DNA of 7,811 bases from an uncultured Candidatus Melainabacteria bacterium (GTDB taxonomy: Bacteria > Cyanobacteriota > Vampirovibrionia > Gastranaerophilales > Gastranaerophilaceae), in the NCBI GenBank assembly GCA_937891325.1, contig CALAFU010000019.1, positions 1-7,811 of the forward strand, given 5' to 3'. Under the pieces are notes generated by a model. The model was not told the DNA's origin. It did not search any database and saw nothing but the letters and a program-made list of their open reading frames with translations. A program made the translations under genes and the position numbers. Below, in pieces: positions 5,254 through 7,811 of this stretch (its first letter is position 1; every line of letters starts with the position of its first letter).

Positions 5254-6274
5254 CTACTTTTCCTCTAAGCTGACCGCAAGCGGCATCAATATCCGCCCCT
5301 CTTTCAAGTCTTATTGTAACCTTTTTACCAGAATGTTCAAGAATGTATTTAAACTTCATAATTTCATTATTAGAAGGTTTCTTGTAATCGTTTTCTACAA
5401 CAGGGTTATAAGGAATTAAGTTGATATTACATTTTACATCTTTTAGAAGTTCAACCAACTTTTTAGCACATTCCAAAGTGTCTGTTAAATCTTTAATTAA
5501 CAGGTATTCAATTGTGATACGGCGACCTGCGATTTCAAAATATTTATTTAATGCCTTTTTAACTTCTTCAATCGGATATTTTTTGTTAATTGGCATAATT
5601 TTATTTCTAATTTCGTTTGTTGGTGCGTGAAGCGACCAAGCAAGTGTAGATTGGTTATTAGCCTTTGCAAAGTCTGCTATTTTTGTTGCAATACCACTTG
5701 TTGAAACTGTAATTCTTCTTGCACCGATTTGGAAAGAAGTATTTAAAAGTTCAATCGCTTTATTCACGTTTTCAAGGTTCAACAAAGGTTCACCTTGTCC
5801 CATAAATACAACGTTTGTAACCTTCAAGCCTGTATCACGTTGGATTGTCAAAACTTGTTCAACGATTTCTTTATAAGTTAAATTTCTTATAAAACCACGT
5901 TTTCCTGTTGCGCAGAAAGAGCAATTTACGGCACAACCAACTTGAGAACTTACGCAAGCCGTTAAATTTGCGCGGTTATCAAAGCGCATTAAAACAGTTT
6001 CTACACATTCGCCGTCAGGATATTCAACCAAATATTTGATTGTTCCGTCTGAACTAACTTGTTTTTTCTTAATTTTAGTTTCTGTTACAGTCGCAATCTC
6101 TTCCAATTGTTCTCTGAATTTTAGCGACAAATCTGTCATTTGAGAAATATCAGCAACCGATTTTACATAAATCCAATTATGAATTTGTTTAGCTCTGAAT
6201 TTTGAAGCCTTTAATTCATCTGTAATTTTTTCTATTTCATCAAGTCTTAAACCTGCAAGAACTGTTTTTTCCAT
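5243..6274 (-). CDS. rlmN: Dual-specificity 23S rRNA (A2503) / tRNA (A37) C2-methyltransferase RlmN
   Basis: RlmN is a radical-SAM methylase that makes 2-methyladenosine at A2503 of 23S rRNA and A37 of some tRNAs. The 343-aa length is normal. The 4Fe-4S cluster cysteines are C114, C118 and C121 (CxxxCxxC, followed by ATGKRGF). C107, in ACVSSQVGC, corresponds to the catalytic Cys118 of the E. coli enzyme, and C333, in AACGQL, to the methyl-carrying Cys355; both being present shows an intact ping-pong mechanism. VFMGQGEPLLN (157-167) is the SAM-binding segment and WSLHAP (213-218) is also typical. These features fit RlmN; Cfr is less likely, but the two are related. The start lies 3 nt after the trpB stop with no strong ribosome-binding site, suggesting coupling. 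The end overlaps the TTG start of the MAF gene by 11 nt. Confidence 0.96.
   Translation of the reverse strand: MEKTVLAGLRLDEIEKITDELKASKFRAKQIHNWIYVKSVADISQMTDLSLKFREQLEEIATVTETKIKKKQVSSDGTIKYLVEYPDGECVETVLMRFDNRANLTACVSSQVGCAVNCSFCATGKRGFIRNLTYKEIVEQVLTIQRDTGLKVTNVVFMGQGEPLLNLENVNKAIELLNTSFQIGARRITVSTSGIATKIADFAKANNQSTLAWSLHAPTNEIRNKIMPINKKYPIEEVKKALNKYFEIAGRRITIEYLLIKDLTDTLECAKKLVELLKDVKCNINLIPYNPVVENDYKKPSNNEIMKFKYILEHSGKKVTIRLERGADIDAACGQLRGKVVEK
5261..5266 (-). promoter_or_regulatory. Ribosome-binding site deciding the TTG start of the MAF gene
   Basis: The minus strand carries AGAGGA 7 nt before TTG at 5251-5253, inside the 3' end of rlmN. This is close to the ideal spacing, and no ATG or GTG lies nearby in frame. 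It supports the unusual TTG as the true initiation codon over the ATG 25 codons further in. Confidence 0.75.
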
Positions 6275-6277
6275 TTT

Positions 6278-7480
6278 TTACACCAATAATTGTAATAATC
6301 TTTCTGTATCTTTATCCCCACGACCAGAGATATTCACAACAACTAAGTCGTCTTTTGAAGTTGTTGGCATTAATTTTTCTAAATATGCAACCGCATGAGA
6401 GCTTTCAATTGCCGGAATAATACCTTCTAATTTTGAAAGTCTTGCAAACGCTTGAACCGCTTCATCATCTGTAATCGGTTCATATTTAACCCTACCTGTT
6501 TCAAACAAATAGCAATGTTCAGGTCCACAACCTGGGTAATCTAAGCCCGCTGAAATTGAATATGATTCTTTTACGTTGTCGTTTTCATCAACTAGAACAT
6601 ATTGTTTAAAACCATTGAATAATTTGATTTTACCTGTATTTAAACTTGCCGCAGTTTTTTTAGAGTCAACACCTTCACCAGCTGCTTCTAGACCGATTAA
6701 GTTTACATCTTTGTCATCTAAAAATGCATAGAATGTGCCGATTGCATTGCTACCGCCACCGATACAAGCGAGCACGTAGTTTGGCAATCTGTTCTCTTTT
6801 TTCAAAATTTGTTCTTTGATTTCTGATCCAATAATTGATTGGAAAAATCTAACCATTTTTGGGTATGGGTGAGGTCCAACTGCTGAACCTAGTATATAAA
6901 ATACGTCTCTGTGTCGTTCCCAATAGTTACTTGCAGCTTCACAAGCATCAGCCAAAGTTTTTGAGCCTGTATCAACACTATGAATTTTTGCACCCAAAAG
7001 TTTCATACGTTCAACATTCAAATATTGACGGTTAATATCTATTTCACCCATAAAGATTTCGCATTCCAAACCTAAAAGGGCTGCTACTGTTGCAGTTGCC
7101 ACACCGTGTTGTCCTGCACCGGTTTCTGCAATAACTTTTTTTGCCCCCATTCTTTTTGCTAAAAGAGCTTGTCCTAAAACGTTATTAATTTTGTGTGCGC
7201 CTGTATGGTTCAAATCTTCACGTTTTAAGTAAATTTTACCTCTTCCATAGTGTTCTGTTAATCTTTTTGCAAAATATAAAGGAGTTGGACGTCCTGAATA
7301 ATCCACCATTAAATCGTACAATTCTTTAATAAAACTTTCGTCATTGATAGCTTTTTCAAATTCTTCGTCCAATCTTGCTAAAATTGGTCTAAAATCTTCG
7401 CCTACATATGCTCCACCAAATTGTCCAAAGTAGCCGTTTTCATCTGGCATATTATATTTCGGTAATGATTTTACAAACAT
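6278..7480 (-). CDS. trpB: Tryptophan synthase beta chain
   Basis: TrpB condenses indole with L-serine to make tryptophan, a PLP-dependent step normally done in complex with TrpA. The 400-aa protein fits the TrpB1 type. Landmarks are GYFGQFGGAYV (16-26), the PLP lysine K97 in HTGAHKINN, the catalytic Glu E119 in AETGAGQHG, RQYLNVERMKLLGA (151-164), GPHPYPKMV (202-210), the phosphate loop GGGSNAIG (241-248), SAGLDYPG (310-317) and SGRGDKD (385-391). Some loops differ from common sequences: MGEIDINRQ in place of MGAEDVxRQ, and Cys in GCGPEHC. All catalytic residues are kept. The ATG directly abuts the stop of the YkgJ-family gene (TAGATG), with a strong AAGGAG 9 nt upstream. No trpA or other trp gene flanks it; rlmN follows after 3 nt. 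TrpA may lie elsewhere. Confidence 0.96.
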   Translation of the reverse strand: MFVKSLPKYNMPDENGYFGQFGGAYVGEDFRPILARLDEEFEKAINDESFIKELYDLMVDYSGRPTPLYFAKRLTEHYGRGKIYLKREDLNHTGAHKINNVLGQALLAKRMGAKKVIAETGAGQHGVATATVAALLGLECEIFMGEIDINRQYLNVERMKLLGAKIHSVDTGSKTLADACEAASNYWERHRDVFYILGSAVGPHPYPKMVRFFQSIIGSEIKEQILKKENRLPNYVLACIGGGSNAIGTFYAFLDDKDVNLIGLEAAGEGVDSKKTAASLNTGKIKLFNGFKQYVLVDENDNVKESYSISAGLDYPGCGPEHCYLFETGRVKYEPITDDEAVQAFARLSKLEGIIPAIESSHAVAYLEKLMPTTSKDDLVVVNISGRGDKDTERLLQLLV

Positions 7481-7811
7481 CTATTTATTCTCCTTTTGAT
7501 ATTCCTTCAAAAAATGTTGTCTAATTTCACTCATTGCTCTTATTGTCAAAACAATTGTTTGAATACTTTCATGCCAGCCAATAAACGCGCATGTTGGGTG
7601 AAGCATTTGAATTGGGTTATCAGGATAATCTCTACAAATTCTTGGTCTGTTTTCATAGCAAGAGCATTTGTTATCCTCTGTAACCTTGTCGCAGTGGTAG
7701 TAATAAACTTTTTCGCCTGATTCTTTGATTAAATCAACATACAATTTGAACTCTTTTTCTGCATCTTCCTCGTGCTCATAAGGTTTAAAGGTTGCAATAA
7801 ATTCTTTTGCG
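7481..7811 (-). CDS. YkgJ-family cysteine cluster protein, C-terminal part (cut by window edge)
   Basis: The frame is open to the right edge, so about 109 codons are visible and the true start lies beyond. A TTG at 7742-7744 is in frame but is probably not the start, since the frame continues upstream (reading KPYEHEEDAEKEFKLYVDL). The visible part carries HCDKVTEDNKCSCYENRPRICRDYP, matching the C-terminal half of the YkgJ/CxxCxxCC (Fe-S or zinc) family, in which a CxC is followed by (Y/E)xxRPxxCRxYP. The N-terminal CxxxCxxCC portion would be outside the window. Family members are poorly characterised and a metal or Fe-S role is only presumed. Its stop touches the trpB start, so they are probably co-transcribed. 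Confidence 0.82.
   Translation of the reverse strand, partial: AKEFIATFKPYEHEEDAEKEFKLYVDLIKESGEKVYYYHCDKVTEDNKCSCYENRPRICRDYPDNPIQMLHPTCAFIGWHESIQTIVLTIRAMSEIRQHFLKEYQKENK
7490..7495 (-). promoter_or_regulatory. Strong ribosome-binding site of trpB
   Basis: AAGGAG on the minus strand, 9 nt before the trpB ATG, lies within the last codons of the upstream gene. It is the strongest Shine-Dalgarno match in the window and implies that trpB can initiate independently even though its start abuts the preceding stop. Confidence 0.8.

Noticed and set aside
5421..5630. Plus-strand open frame of 69 codons
   Set aside because: It lies antisense within the well-supported rlmN gene and has no homology-like motif.
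7496..7720. Plus-strand open frame of 74 codons
   Set aside because: It is antisense to the conserved YkgJ-family coding frame and shows no recognisable motif.

Overview
This is a low-GC bacterial window. It is almost fully coding, and nearly everything lies on the minus strand. Reading in the direction of transcription (from the right edge to the left), the genes are: the 3' part of a YkgJ-family cysteine-cluster gene, trpB, rlmN, a MAF/DUF115 glycosyltransferase-like gene, dtd, a 141-nt gap holding candidate promoters, a 444-aa zinc-ribbon/RGG-repeat protein, rimM and trmD. At the left edge, the tail of a plus-strand GntR-type winged-helix regulator converges on trmD, and the two stop codons overlap. 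Standard genetic code, Shine-Dalgarno sites and ATG/TTG starts indicate an ordinary bacterium. The lineage cannot be fixed from sequence alone. An uncultured low-GC group such as the gut Melainabacteria/Gastranaerophilales is one possibility, held with low confidence.

Right block (about 2895-7811): five genes packed with 0-3 nt gaps or 11-26 nt overlaps, which looks like one translationally coupled unit. It mixes functions: a metal/cysteine protein, the beta subunit of tryptophan synthase (with no trpA in view), the 23S/tRNA m2A methylase RlmN, a MAF protein usually tied to flagellin glycosylation, and D-aminoacyl-tRNA deacylase.

Left block (about 225-2890): a probable separate transcription unit starting in the 141-nt gap. 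Its first gene is the remarkable one. It has a CxxC..CxxC zinc ribbon, then a Q/H/N-rich linker, tyrosine-glycine and RGG/YDRNQGG repeats, two tandem copies of a ~57-aa three-helix-like domain (20 of 57 identical without gaps), and a Lys/Glu tail with an AT-hook-like motif. It overlaps rimM, and rimM overlaps trmD. In many bacteria rpsP (and a KH-domain gene) sits at this place in the operon.

The shared theme is RNA and translation: rimM matures the 30S subunit, trmD makes m1G37, rlmN makes m2A and dtd edits mischarged tRNA. This makes a nucleic-acid-binding, perhaps condensate-forming, role for the RGG protein a reasonable hypothesis. It is the best candidate here for something undescribed.
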